Below the pieces are notes generated by a model. The model saw nothing but the letters and a program-made list of their open reading frames with translations. It ran no database searches and was not told the DNA's origin. Shown here piece after piece: positions 1 through 11,516 of a DNA stretch of 64,000 nt. Within the stretch, counting starts at the first letter, position 1; the number at the start of each line of letters is the position of its first letter. The translations under genes were made by a program, and so were the position numbers. Source of the DNA: Scenedesmus sp. ARA3 (Eukaryota; Chlorophyta; Chlorophyceae; Sphaeropleales; Scenedesmaceae); contig RWJK01000815.1 in NCBI GenBank assembly GCA_004335835.1, positions 28,564 to 92,563 of the forward strand, in the 5' to 3' direction.

Positions 1-28
1 GTTGTGCAGGAGCTTCCCCCGCGCGCAC

Positions 29-1035
29 CTCTCGCCGCTTCTGCTCGTACATCTCCTCGAACTGCGCGAAGTTGCCCCTGTAGAAGTGCAGCTTGAGGTC
101 ATGCAGGTGGATGATGTCGGTGGTCACGCTGTTGAGGAAGTCGCGGTCATGGCTCACCACGATCAGCGTCTTCTTCCAACTGCAAGCAATATACGCAAAA
201 GCATGTCGCTTGAGACGTGTTTCGACCGCTGCGACTCTGTCAACAGCAGCGTAAGCACAGTTGCCAGGCAGCTGTGTGCAGGTGCTGTTGTCGTGATGTC
301 ATCCGCGCCACCCGGCGGGGCCCGCACCGCGCGGCCCTGCGTGTGGTGGCGGCTGGCTGTGGGGTGTGTTGTGCGCACCGCCATGCCGCTGCCTGGGCTA
401 CAGAGCCAGTGCAGTGGAGGTTGTGGTGCGGTTTGAACAACAAAGGAGTGTAGTGCACTGCACGCCCTCCGTAGCGACCTGCTCTTGAAGTAAATGAATG
501 GGCTTGCAGACACAGCACTGTGTAACCGATGTAACCACCAAAGAACTGGCCGCTGCACAACACAACCACTCCTGTTCTTCCCCCCTTACCGCATGAGGTA
601 CTCCTCCAGCCACAGCACCGCGCGCAGGTCCAGGTGGTTGGTGGGCTCGTCCAGCAGCAGCAGCGTGGGCTGGATGTACAGCGCGCGCGCCAGGCTGATG
701 CGCATGCGCCAGCCGCCGGAGAAGCTGCTGGTGGCGCGCCGCTGCATGGCCGGGGTGAAGCCCAGGCCGTGCAGGATCTTACTGGCGCGGCTCTCCGCGG
801 TGGACGCGCCCACCTGTGCGCAGCAGCAGCAGGGTGGGGGACAGAAGGTGTTGACGCATGAGTGAGAAGTACGGGTGAGCTGCTTGGCAAACAACGCAGT
901 TTGTGCCGGACCCATGCTGAAGGAGGCACGTTCTAGTGGCTGGCAGCATGTAGCGCGATAATGGCAGTACGTGGCATTGTACACACGACAACACAGTGGC
1001 TTGGAATTTTGTGTGCTGCACAACATAGTTGAGCC

Positions 1036-1089
<54 letters not shown>

Positions 1090-2734
1090 GGCCGGCCAGC
1101 CAGCCAGCCTGTTATGATGTGTGCCGCACCTCCTGCATGCGCTCGTAGATCTCGTTGAGCCTGTGTGAGGCCTCGTCCATGTCAAAGCGCGCCTCATGGT
1201 GATCGGCCTGCATCTTGTCCTGCAGCTGCTGCTCCTCAACGCTGCGGCCCAGCAGGGCAGCATGACAGGAGGCAGCAGCAGCAGCATGGTCAGGACATTG
1301 CAATGCTGTGCAGAAGGATAATGCATACACAGACGCTGCATGCCCTGTACTCCTCGCAGGCCCTCTTGCCAACACCGCACAGCATCAGCACTGCAATCCC
1401 TCCACCATGGCACCACACTGATCAATTCCCTCCTTGCCGGCAACAGCACAGCAATGCATCAATCCCTTCAACACGCCAGGCCCCCACCGGCGCCTCACCG
1501 CAGCTCCATCAGCTCCACATCAGCCGCCACCACTGCCGCCAGCGCTGTCTGGTCGTCCATGCCCACCACCTCCTGCTCCACCAGCAGCACGTCAATGTTA
1601 TCAGGCACTGGGATCTGCCGCCGCGCCATGAGCTTGAGCAGCGTGGACTTGCCCTTGCCGTTGGGCCCGGCCAGGCCGTAGCGGCGGCCTGCTGCGATGG
1701 TGAGGCTGGTGTTCTCCAGCAGCACCTTGCCCTTGGCGCGGATGGTCAGGTTGTGCACCTGCGGGGCGGGGAGGCATGTGAGCACAGTGGAGTGATAGAT
1801 GTATGTGACAAGATGCGTGTAACTGCGGTGATGCGACATGCAGTTGGTTTGCCAGGTGGGAGGGCACATGTGATTGCATGTTGAAAGTAGACAGCAGGTT
1901 TGTGCGGACAGCTGCATGTGGTGCTCACCCGCTGCTCATCCCGCTCATCCCGCTAGCTGGCTGCATGTGTAGTGCGTGCAATCCTACGCACTGTGCGTGG
2001 TGCAGACATTGCTATCATGGAAGTGCTTGCACCACAGCCAGCTGCAAGTGAGGCGCCACAAAAGCAGTGTGGTGGTCCAGATGGAACCACTCCCTGCGCG
2101 CGCACCTTGACATCGCTTGCCGTTGCTGCTGGCTCGTCACCACCCATGCCCTCAAAGGCAACATCAAACACGTTCTCATCGTCGCGCATCGCCTCAGCCT
2201 TCATCCTGCAAGAAAGTACAGGAAAATACATCACAGTGTCAGCACTGCGACGCTTGACTGGCACAGGTGCATGCATATGCATGCATGTACGTCCGGCCAC
2301 ACCAAGCCGCTGCTGCAGCATGCACCAGCACGCTGCTCAACACAGCAGCGCCAACGCCGCAGCAGCCCACCACAGCCTGGAATACCACTTGCAGTGTCAC
2401 AGCAGCCCTCTGCTGTCACAGCTGCTGCTGCCGCTGCTGCCGCTGCCACTGCAACTGGAGTGCGCCCCGCTGGCATCTCCAGGATCTATCCAGCAGCGCG
2501 CTGCTGCCTGCTGTCACCTGAGCGCCTTCTCCATGGCTTGCCGCTCCTTGTCAGCCAGCTTCTTCGCCTCACGGTCAGTGGCCTGCACACCCAGCCAAGT
2601 TCACAGCAGCCAGATAGTTGCATGAGCTGGTCTGGTGGCGAGCACACAAAGGAGACCACAACGCGCAGCCATGGACTACATACGACTGCTGACACAGCAC
2701 GCCAGCAGGCACGCTATTACAGCTGCGACTCAGC

Positions 2735-2775
<41 letters not shown>

Positions 2776-3665
2776 GTGTGGTCAACCACGCACCTGCACC
2801 ATGAGGGGCCCCTTGTCAATCTCCCTCTTCTCAGTCTCCTCCTCCTCCTCTTCACTGGGCGGCAGGTCCAGCCCAGCCAGGTAGTCGTCCGAGGGCGCTG
2901 CTGCTGCTTTCTTGGCTGGCTTCTTCAGCTGCGGCGGCGGCCTGCTGGTGACTGCCGGCTGCGGCTTGCCGCTGCTGCCGCCTGCTGTCTTGCTGCTGCT
3001 GCTGGAGTGGCTCTTCTTTGCATCGCTGCTGCTGTGTTTGAGCTCCTTTTTAGGGTCCTTGTCTTTGTGCTCCTTGTGCTCCTTCTTGTCCTTCTTGTCG
3101 CCATCCTTGTCCTGCAAGCATGTTGAAAGCATTGGGCGCGGTACAGCAGCAGCTGACTCGCCAGGCTTGCAGAGCGCGCTGGCCGCGGTAGTGCAACTGC
3201 CAGTGCCACCACGCCGGCAGGCACGCTACATGACAGGATTGTGCATGCAACACAGTAGCTGCCGCTGCTGCATGCAACGGCAGGCAGTCACTTTAAGCCA
3301 CTGTAAGATGCACGGCAGGGTAACACTTGATGGGTGCTACACAGCACCCAGCCAAGATCCGCATGGGTGTCACACAGCCAGCACGGCACAGCACTGCTCT
3401 GCAGCATCCAAGGCTGAAGCATTGCTGCTGCTGACCTTTTTATCCTTCTTGTCCTTGCTATCCTTCTCTTTCTTTTCCTTTTTCTCGCTGGGGTCCTTGT
3501 CCTGCAGATGCAGCAGCTCACAACAGTTCAGCCAGGCTGTCCCTTTGGCAGCACAGGCGGTGCATGGCATCAGATGCATCCCTCTTGAGGCCCAGCCCTG
3601 CTACCCCCTCACACCTTCTTCTCCTTTTTCTCCTTCTTTTCCTTCTTTACTTCGTCCCCGGCCAT
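29..3665 (-). CDS. ABCF4-like: ABCF-family (GCN20/ABCF4-type) ATPase, 3' end beyond window
   Basis: Soluble ABC protein of the GCN20/ABCF class, which act on ribosomes in translation control rather than in membrane transport (family knowledge). Nine exons read on the minus strand: 3615-3665 (ATG at 3663-3665), 3436-3501, 2794-3111, 2518-2582, 2106-2205, 1499-1758, 1130-1241, 590-813 and 29-179; phases agree throughout. The first ~145 residues are Lys/Glu-rich ([11 protein letters not shown]) and end in an acidic EEEEEE-type run, typical of the N-terminal extension. The first nucleotide-binding domain shows Walker [10 protein letters not shown] (~231), the ABC signature [16 protein letters not shown] (~355), Walker [14 protein letters not shown] (~377) and the switch His in VVSHDRDFL. 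The second ATPase domain lies off the left edge; the last visible exon ends at a GTGCG donor. It is divergent from the RH39-like gene. Confidence 0.93.
1035..1110. repeat. (CCAG)n microsatellite in an ABCF intron
   Basis: About 19 tandem copies of the tetranucleotide CCAG with two CCGG interruptions, inside the intron between ABCF exons 7 and 8 (814-1129). The read-through frame encodes a Gly-Trp-Leu-Ala repeat but carries no ABCF homology and is flanked by good splice sites, so it is intronic. Confidence 0.9.
2734..2772. repeat. CTG/CAG triplet repeat in an ABCF intron
   Basis: About 12 uninterrupted CTG units (plus strand; CAG on the coding strand) immediately inside ABCF intron 3, roughly 20 bases downstream of the donor that follows exon 2794-3111. 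Confidence 0.85.
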
Positions 3666-4120
3666 TGCAACCAGCTGCTAAGAATTGAACAGATGTAGAG
3701 CCGTCACACAGCAGAGTTCCAGCCGTTGCACTCGGCGGATGCAAGCGCTTTTGTTATGCAGACAATTGATCGTTGCAGATGTGAGACACTGGTGGTGCTG
3801 GTGTGTGAAGTTGTCCTCTACAAATGCGAACGGACTCTGGCATAACATTGTTCTGCGACTTTTTACGAAGCGCAACGCTAATTGCTTCAGTAAGCACCCC
3901 AGTGAAGCAAATTAATCGATTATCCGCAGGTGCTCAGCTTGTTGTCGAGACACTACGAGCCCCATGCAAACACTTTGAGCAGCTGGGCTTGCTTTGCTGC
4001 TTGTGCATACTCTTCATACTTACCTTTAGGCTGTAGCATTTATTTACAGCACCCCAGCCTTAAGCACAGCCACCGCGGGCTTGGTGTGAACACATCAGCA
4101 CACCGGCAGCTGCCACCTCC
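3666..4120. promoter_or_regulatory. Divergent intergenic region ABCF / RH39-like
   Basis: 455 bases between the two start codons. It has no ORF with family similarity and must hold both promoters and 5' UTRs. No TATA box or other element is convincing; it is somewhat AT-richer than its surroundings near 3850-3920. Confidence 0.5.
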
Positions 4121-5531
4121 ATGCTTGCACAGAGGTGCCTCCATGCCGTATGGCATGGCGGCAGCCTGCATACCGCACCAAAACACATGGTTAGGCTGGC
4201 TCGCATGGCGTGCAGGCCTACAGTAGACAGGCTGCTGCTGCAGCAGCATCTGCAGCCAGCGCCGCGGCTGGGTGTTGCGTGCTCAGCCGGCCTGCAGATT
4301 GGCAAGCCATACACAGCGCCTGCCGACAGGCCAGTCAGCTTTGAGGAAATGGGTCTTATTCCTACACTGATGGATGCGCTGCGGGCAGCTGGCTTTAGCA
4401 AGCCGACAGAGATTCAGGTGCGCCCAAGTGTCAGGCAGCAACTGTGCCAGCACATGTAGCCAGTCACCGCGTCGAGCACTCAGCCCACAGCAGCACCGGC
4501 ATCTACTCGACGCTTTGCTGATGGTGTTGCAGCTGTGGCTAAACTGCCAGGCAGTGCACGGCATGCTTGTGCGGTGGCCTGCACATTGCTGTGCAGCGCT
4601 GCCGCCCTGTAGCTCTGGTGTGGCATGTCTTCTGGATTTGTAGATTGACCACCTGCTGAAATGCTCACACTTAACTTTAACCAAATGCATTGCATGCTCT
4701 GCTGCACTTACTGCTGCAGAGCATGTCGGTGCCAGCCATCCTGTCAGGTGGCGACTTCCTGCTGTGCTCTCAGACTGGGTCAGGCAAGACCATGGCCTAC
4801 CTTCTGCCAGTGGTGCACATGCTCAAGCAGCGGGAGCAGGAGGAGGGCTACATGCGGCGTGCAAAGCGGCCGAAGATTGTGGTGCTGGGGCCCACAAAGG
4901 AGCTCACAGAACAGGTCAGGAGGCTGTCAGAGCCAATAGCTGACATGCAGCAGCTTGTGTCGTCAGCAGAGCACAGATTGCAGCAAGTGCATGCAGGGCA
5001 CACAGCTCTGTGTGTGAGCCAGCCAGAACAGCAGCATGCATGAAGGCATTTTGGTGAGGACGATGTGCTTTGGCCAATGTACTGACCTACGTGTTGCTGT
5101 GTGTGTTGCAGATAGCATCTGTTGCCAAGTCGCTGTGCCACCATGCAAAGTTCAGGGCCGTCTGCTGCAATGCTAACACAGGGTAAGGTTTGCAGGGCAG
5201 GCTGCCGCACACCTCACCACCTCAGCGGCAGTTGCATTGCCAGCCACTGCACTCCGGTCAACACAGGCCAGTCTTAGCTGACTCAGCAGCGCCAGCGCAG
5301 CACCAGCCAAGCTGAGCCGCGCCAGCACGCAGTGCGGAGAGCTGTCCCTGCTTCTGGGAGCACTGTGTGACTAGTGCTGTGTGTGCTGTCTGCCACTGCC
5401 TGCCGCAGGCTGTCGCAGCAGGCGCAGAAGATGGCTGGGCCTGTGGACATGGTGGTGGCCACACCGCAGCGCCTGCTGCAGCACCAAGCAGCAGGCAATG
5501 TGGCGCTGGGAGACGTGCAGTGGTGAGCTGC

Positions 5532-5562
<31 letters not shown>

Positions 5563-8145
5563 CAATAGCGGCGGCAGTGGTGTCTGTGCTCGATTGGCGT
5601 CATCTTCTTCAGACTTTATGTGTATGTATCGTCGTCATCCGCAACATGCATGCTGCGTGTGTGACTCGATGCCTGTTGTGGAGTTTTTTGCACAGTGCCA
5701 GTCCTGTGCAAGCATACTTACTGATACTTTGGGCAGCCTGTACACCAACACAGTGTTGCTGCCATCCAAACTGGCATGCAAATTCGAAGCCATTGCGATG
5801 CATTGCGATGTTCCTGCAGGCTCGTCATTGATGAGGCAGACACCATGTTTGACCAGGGCTTTGGCGAGGATGTGACCAAGCTGCTGGGCATACTGCAGAA
5901 GAAGCAGCCGCCAGTACAGGTGGGTACGACAGCAGTCAATGCAGGTGGTTGGCAGGACGTGCACGCAGCTCAGCTGCTGTCAGGGTGTGTTTGGCAGTGC
6001 TGCTGCTGGCGTGCGGTTTGTCCGTTGCGCACAGCTGCTGCATGCATCAAGCCGGCGTGTCGGTGTGTGTGTACCCTCACACAATATCCGGTCCAACATA
6101 ATTCAACATTCGCGCTGCACTTCATCGCATCATCACCGCCGCAACCCGTCCCAACAAGCACACACCCGCCGCCGCAACCCCTGCAGGTTGTGCTGGTGTC
6201 TGCCACCATGACCAAGGGCGTGAAGCGCCTCGCGGATGCGCAGCTGCCCAACCTGCTGCGCCTGGAGGCCTCCGGCTTCCACAAGCCCACAGCAGGAGCC
6301 CGCCAGGAGTTCCGGGTGCTGCCGCCCGGCGGTGACAAGCTGACGATGCTGCTGGAGCTGCTGCAAGCTGATTTAGCCAAGCGGCGTAAGGTGCTGGTGT
6401 TCTGCGGCAGCCTGGACAGCTGCAGGGCAGTGGAGCACACCTGCGCGGACAGGGACCTGCCGGTGGTGTGCTACCATGGCGACATGCCCATCGCCGCGCG
6501 CAAGGAGTCCATGGCGCTGTTTGCTGGTGCGTGGCTGTGGCGCTGGTGCGCCTGTACGTGTGCCCCTGCCTGGGGGGAGTAGTGTAACGCAGCCGCAGTG
6601 GGCTATGGTGACTGCTGCTTGAGCGAGTGTCAGGCAGCAAACTTCGGGCTGCAGTGTGCTGTGTTGATGCAAGTACAGTCAGTCAATGCTGCTGAGTTTT
6701 GTGTTTAGGGTCGTGCTGTTCAGTTGTCTCCAGCTGGATGGTCCACGGTCTCAACCGCCAAGTGCGTTTCTGGATGCGTAACACCAACAGCTGGTGGCTG
6801 TCTTGCTTTGCAGGCTCGGCGTCGGCCGCTGATGCTGACGCGCCGTCCATCATGGTGGCCACTGACCTGGCAGCGCGGGGGCTGGACTTCCCCGGCAGCA
6901 TCGACCACGTCATCAACTTTGACTTCCCCAGCAACGCCATCGACTACCTGCACAGGTGAGCTGAGTGCGCACCACCATTGCATCCGCTCTGTGCGGCTGA
7001 CTGGCCACACACTACCATTGCATCCGCTCTGTGCGGTCAACTGCCCACACACCATTATTCAATCCGCTCTGTGCGGCTGACTGCCCACACACCATCATTC
7101 AATCCGCTCTGTGCGGCTGACTGCCCACACACCACCATTGCATCCGCTCTGTGCGGATCACACAGCTTCCAAGACAGCCCAATTTTTGATACAAACATTG
7201 CTCGCTCGACAGCCGGCACTGGGTGCATGACGCACTGCTTTACGCGCTGCTGGGTGCAAGCACGCCATGCGACAAGGTGTTGCTGCCTGCTGCGCTGCGC
7301 TGCAGGTGCGGGCGCACTGCGCGTGCGGGCGCCAAGGGCCTTGTGACGTCACTGGTGGGGCCGCGCGACAGGCGGCTGGCGACAGCCATCCAGTATGCAG
7401 TGGACAAGGGCCTGCCGCTGGACCAGGTCACGGCAAGCGGGGCGCAGGTGAGCGGCTGCGGGCGTTGGCTGGACAGAGATCCATGCGCAACTGCCTTGAT
7501 GCTGATGCTATGCATGTGTTGTGCAATGCTGCTGCTGCTGCTGCTGCTGTTGCTTATGAGGTGCGGGAGCTGCATTTTCTGCTGCTTGCGCCAATGTTGA
7601 GTTGCGGCATCAAGCTCGGCCTGCGCACTTACAGATGTCCAACCCCGCTGACAAGCCTGTTCCAATGCCGCGCTATGTGATCTACTCCGCAGGCGCAGCC
7701 AGCTGCAGCAGCAGCAAAGCAGGGCAGGCCAGGCGCCAGGGGCAAGGAGCAGCAGCAGCAGTGCGTGCCAAACATCAGCGGCAGGCCTGAGGTGCAGCAG
7801 GTCAAGTGGAACCCTGAGCACAAGTTCCTGCACCTGCGCAATGGCGAGCCCATCGTGCCCTTCAAGGACTTGCTGAAGGGCAAGACAGGTGACGAGCGCA
7901 AGAAGCTGCTGTATGAGATTGCCATGGATGTGAAGGAGTGGCGGCGCTGGCGGCACGCAAAGGCAGTCGCGCGGGCATCCAAGCGGCGGGAGAAGACCGG
8001 GCGCGACATGGCTGCGGGCAAGGCGCCGCCGCGGTATGAGACGCCAGAGGAGCGTTGGCAGCAGAAGATTAAGAAGAAGCGCGACCGCGCGGCGCCTTCG
8101 GAGTGGCAGGGGCGGGGCCGCAGGGGCGGCGGCGGCAAGTATTAA
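4121..8145 (+). CDS. RH39-like: DEAD-box RNA helicase, RH39-like (plastid type)
   Basis: ATP-dependent RNA helicase of the class represented by Arabidopsis RH39, a chloroplast protein acting on 23S rRNA (family knowledge; plastid location here is inferred). Exons: 4121-4417, 4720-4914, 5112-5182, 5409-5522, 5820-5919, 6187-6526, 6814-6955, 7306-7447 and 7693-8145; all phases match, giving 617 aa. Motifs in order: Q motif ([13 protein letters not shown]), motif I SQTGSGKT, Ia GPTKELTEQ, Ib ATPQRLL, motif II DEAD followed by TMFDQGFG as in RH39, motif III SAT, motif IV VLVFCG, motif [12 protein letters not shown], motif [12 protein letters not shown] (Cys where Thr is usual). The N-terminus is basic and could be a transit peptide, but the start is uncertain (ATGs at 4121 and 4187). 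The ~150-residue C-terminal exon is basic, with a [16 protein letters not shown] block, and ends in Gly/Arg. Introns are 90-300 bases. Confidence 0.92.
6968..7160. repeat. ~40-bp minisatellite in RH39-like intron 7
   Basis: Five contiguous, slightly diverged copies of a ~40-bp unit built around the core ATCCGCTCTGTGCGG, separated by CTGACTGCCCACACACCA-type sequence, lying in the intron 6956-7305. Units abut directly and carry no reading frame related to the helicase. Confidence 0.9.
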
Positions 8146-9079
8146 TACCTTACAAGCTGCTGGCTCGTCAGCCATTATGGTGGCTGTGTCGCTGCACGTG
8201 GCACATGTGTATTGCATGAGCTGCATACGGGTTGCATGCGGCGGCATGGTGCTCCTGTGGGTGTTGCTGCTGCAGCTGCGGTTTGGCAGCCGCTGCAGCT
8301 GCAGCTGTCAAGAGTAATCTTGTCAGGAGTTGCAGCAACACGGTGTTAATCAGCCGCTATGCGCTGCGGGCTTGTGGCTGGTCCTGGCCTTGCATGTGTT
8401 ATTATGTGTACACATTGTTGTTGATACCTATATGTGACGTGCCTTGCCACATTATGTGAGCTTGCAAGCTCAACATGCAGCCACACATGAATGCATCCGC
8501 GCTGCCGATCGGGCACATGTTGTGCCGCACAACTGCCATGCATATATGCATATGCACAGCCATGCATGACTGTCATATACTATACGTCATAGTATGTCAT
8601 GGTATGACTGTCTACATGACAGAACACAAACAGGGACGCAGCTGCAGATGTCTCCCAACAAGAGCAACGAGGGGGCCACTGTGGTGGGGCAGCGCTGCCT
8701 GGCTGCTGGCAACCAGAGTAACAGGTCCTCAGATGCATCCAAGAACATAACCAGGTCCCCTGCTCAGCGTTGTAACTCTGTATGCTGAAAGGTAGCACAT
8801 GCTACTCACACCACTGCGGCGAACTGTGCTTGCCCAAACCACATGCTGTCGCCAGTGAGCGCTGCTGCCTGCATGTCATGCGGCAGGAGCCGGCTCAGCA
8901 GTTCACAAAACAATGCAAACTTCCACCGTGCTGACGTGGGGACAGCAGGCCAAAACACACCAGCTATACTGGGCTGTTTTCAGCTGCACTGCATGTAATG
9001 CGGCAGGAGCCGGCCCAGCCGTGCGTCTAAGCCGTCCACGCACAGCTGCAGCAGCTGCCGGCCAGGCTGCAGCAGCGCC
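8146..9079. other. Convergent intergenic region RH39-like / RRP7
   Basis: About 930 bases holding both 3' UTRs. No coding similarity seen. It contains short palindromic AT-rich stretches (GCATATATGCATATGC near 8540) and a ~24-bp direct repeat with the core ATGCGGCAGGAGCCGGC at ~8877 and ~8997, 120 bases apart. A TGTAA at 8771 is a candidate green-algal polyadenylation signal for the helicase. Confidence 0.5.
8771..8775 (+). terminator. Candidate TGTAA polyadenylation signal for RH39-like
   Basis: TGTAA is the usual polyadenylation motif in chlorophyte green algae (general knowledge). This copy lies ~625 bases after the RH39-like stop, a normal distance for long algal 3' UTRs. It is only a five-base match. 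Confidence 0.3.
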
Positions 9080-10889
9080 TCAGTTGGGCCTGAAGTGCCG
9101 CGCTGCCTTGAGGGCTGCCAGGCGCTTGCGGCCCTCCTCAAACTTATGGCGCAGGTCCATCAGCTCTGCAGGCAGCAGGAGCAGCAGCATCAGTGAGGCA
9201 GGTTGCAGTCGTCTGTAGGTGCTGAGCAGCGTGGACGTTGACACAAATGCAGGCCAGAGGGCTTCGGCTGCCCCGCTGAGAACCCTTGCCACTAATAAGA
9301 AGTGAGGCAGCTGACGACACCCCGCCACCAGCCGTCGCAGCAACTGCAGGCAGTGTGTCACCGTCATTGCCAGCAGCAGCTGTGGATGCTGCATCTGCGC
9401 GGCAGCATCTGCCATTCCAGCCTCGCCGCCCTCACCGCTTCTCCTCCTGTCGCGCTGCTGGAAGCGGTAGAAGTTCTCTGCCTGCTTCGCCTGCTTGGCG
9501 TCTGCTGCTGCGCGTGCTGCTGCTGCTGCAGCAGGTGCAATGCCTCCGCTCACAGTGGACATGCCGCCAACCTCACGCGCGCGCTTGCGGCCCTACAGCA
9601 GCAGCCACACCATGGGCCAGAGTGAGCGCCAGCCGCAGCAGCAACAAACATCGGCGGAAGGGACAGGACCAGAAGTCATTGCTCCTGCTGGGCGCCGCTA
9701 AGCTAATGTCTACATGCATGGCTATTGCAGGCTTACTGCTGCTGGCCAGCTGCATGCTTGCGTTAACTGCACTGGTTGCATCAACACATGGCAAAGGAGG
9801 CGCCTGTGATGTCCCTACATCTGCAGCAATTGCCTGGTCTCTCTGCTTGGCCTGCAGGCTGCTCACCTTGCTGCGCACCACTACCGTCCAGCCGTCCTCT
9901 GCCATGGCTGCTTGCCGGGCTGCCTCGCGCGCTGCCTCTGCCGCCTCGTGCGCCTCCATCCAGCCATCAAGCTGCAGCAGGCACACAGCAGCACAATTCA
10001 CGGTTTGTATAAAGTCGATCGGGAGCCGCAGCACCGAAGCATGCCTGCTGCTACCCCTGTGTGCTTGCAAGCATTACTACCACAGCAACACCGCCACCCT
10101 GACAAGCCAGCAACACGTCTACATATAATGCCAGCCCTTTCAACAAGCTAGCTGTCTGTGATGTGTGTGTGCTGCCGCGCCGCACCTGCTTCTGCAGCTC
10201 TGCATTGCCCGGCCGCTGTGCCCTGTGTGCTGCCACCCAGGCCTTCAGCCCCACAGGGCCCTCAGGGGCGGGCAGCGGGAAGTCAACCACCTGGCCGCTG
10301 CTGGCGTGCTGCAAGGCTTGCGAGACATCCTCCTTGGACTCGTACACCACTGCTGCTGAGCGCTGCAGCAGCAGCCGCGGGGCGGGGGTAGGCGGCGGTT
10401 GCAGCAGCACAATGCTGGCATCAGGCTGGTGCCCAGGGGTGCATCAAAGCGCAAAGCACGGTGTACTTGGGGCATGTTGTCGATGGCTTTGCTGTTGCTC
10501 TTTGCTATAAGACAATCATGCCAATTGCTGGTGGGTTTGCATGCAGGAAGTGTATGCGCTACCACTGCCCAACAGACAACAGCAGCTGCGGGGCGTCCAA
10601 AGGCAATTGCAAAATAAAGCACAGACGAATGTAACCACTGCCCTAAGTTTCAGAGGAAGCAGCCGCGCACCTTGCTTGGGTGCAGCACCACGTTTGCCAC
10701 GTGCCCAAAGACGCTGAACACCGCCTCCAGGCTGACCTCATCCAGCCCCAGCGGCAGCCCCGCCACGTACAGCGCGTTGGGCACCTCCGCCTCACCCTCC
10801 TTGGGCTTGTGGTGCTTTATGAACACGTAGCTGATGTGTGGCGCATCGGCATGTAGCCGCAGCCCTAGTGATGTGAACTCCTTGGCCAT
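9080..10889 (-). CDS. RRP7: Ribosomal RNA-processing protein 7 (RRP7) homologue
   Basis: Nucleolar 40S ribosome-biogenesis factor (family knowledge: Rrp7/RRP7A, in the UTP-C/CURI complex in yeast). Five exons on the minus strand: 10671-10889 (ATG 10887-10889), 10186-10362, 9867-9971, 9436-9592 and 9080-9165; all junctions are in phase, giving 247 aa. The N-terminal ~75 residues carry an RRM-like domain with an RNP2-like NALYVAGLPL. The middle has the Rrp7 linker ending in MAEDGWTVVVRSK. The C-terminus has the diagnostic basic helix: GRKRAREVGG, then FYRFQQRDRRR, then LRHKFEEGRKRLAALK and a final HFRPN. Length fits RRP7A (~280 aa). Starts divergently from BCS1 with ~630 bases between. Confidence 0.92.
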
Positions 10890-11034
10890 CTAGCTCCAGG
10901 TGCAGTGGCTAGCTATGACTAGACTAGAAGAAAGTTGCCATGTGCCAGGAACGCGTAGGGGTTTGAAGAGCTTTCGAATAAGCTTATGCACAGCCGCAAG
11001 CTACTGCTCGAAACGTAGGATGGTCAGCCTGGCA

Positions 11035-11070
<36 letters not shown>

Positions 11071-11516
11071 ACTACTGCTGCTGCTGATGCGCAAGGAAGT
11101 CACTTTCGCTTTGGCAAGTAACTTCGAAACAAACGATCTATAATTTGATTTCAGATAGTGATGGAGACTGGTTCAGGAAGACGCAGCAGAAGTCTTGGAG
11201 TTGTCGGTGGGCGCCTGTTTTGAGGGTTGGTGTGTCCGAAGAGGGCTCTGCGCGCACCAAAAAAGTGAATAGGATAGCAGTCACCTTCGTCGTATTGCCC
11301 CTTGAAGCTGTTACGAAGCTTGTCACAACACAACTCTGCCTCGTGGTCTCCCGGCATTCTAGGGAGAGCTTGACTTCGGGTGTGCTTTGCATTGCTTTGT
11401 TGCTATTGTTGAATCAATCAACTGCAGTATTGTACCGCCATTCCTGGCTGAAACCAACGGCAGGTGACACACGCATAATGCTGACATGTGACCTGCTACT
11501 GCTGACCTGAGCCAAC
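10890..11516. promoter_or_regulatory. Divergent intergenic region RRP7 / BCS1
   Basis: 627 bases between the two starts. The notable element is a CTG microsatellite (11034-11083, ~10 perfect units, then CTACTACTG and more CTG). The rest is unremarkable and relatively AT-rich, with no convincing core promoter motif. Confidence 0.5.
11034..11083. repeat. CTG microsatellite between RRP7 and BCS1
   Basis: Ten or so CTG triplets followed by CTACTACTG and further CTG, located ~150 bases upstream of the RRP7 start and ~430 bases upstream of BCS1. Confidence 0.85.

Noticed and set aside
586..1449. Long minus-strand ORF (287 codons) spanning the CCAG repeat
   Set aside because: It is read-through of an ABCF intron; ABCF similarity resumes only after the acceptor at 813 and the repeat part is a tetranucleotide artefact.
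6968..7160. Possible CRISPR-like array
   Set aside because: Units are contiguous and diverged with no unique spacers, inside a spliced eukaryotic intron.
7635..7692. Exon beginning ATGTCCAACCCC in the helicase gene
   Set aside because: It follows a plausible CAG but its frame runs to a stop at 7790, and joining it to the conserved C-terminal frame would need a 16-base intron; acceptor 7692 fits phase directly.
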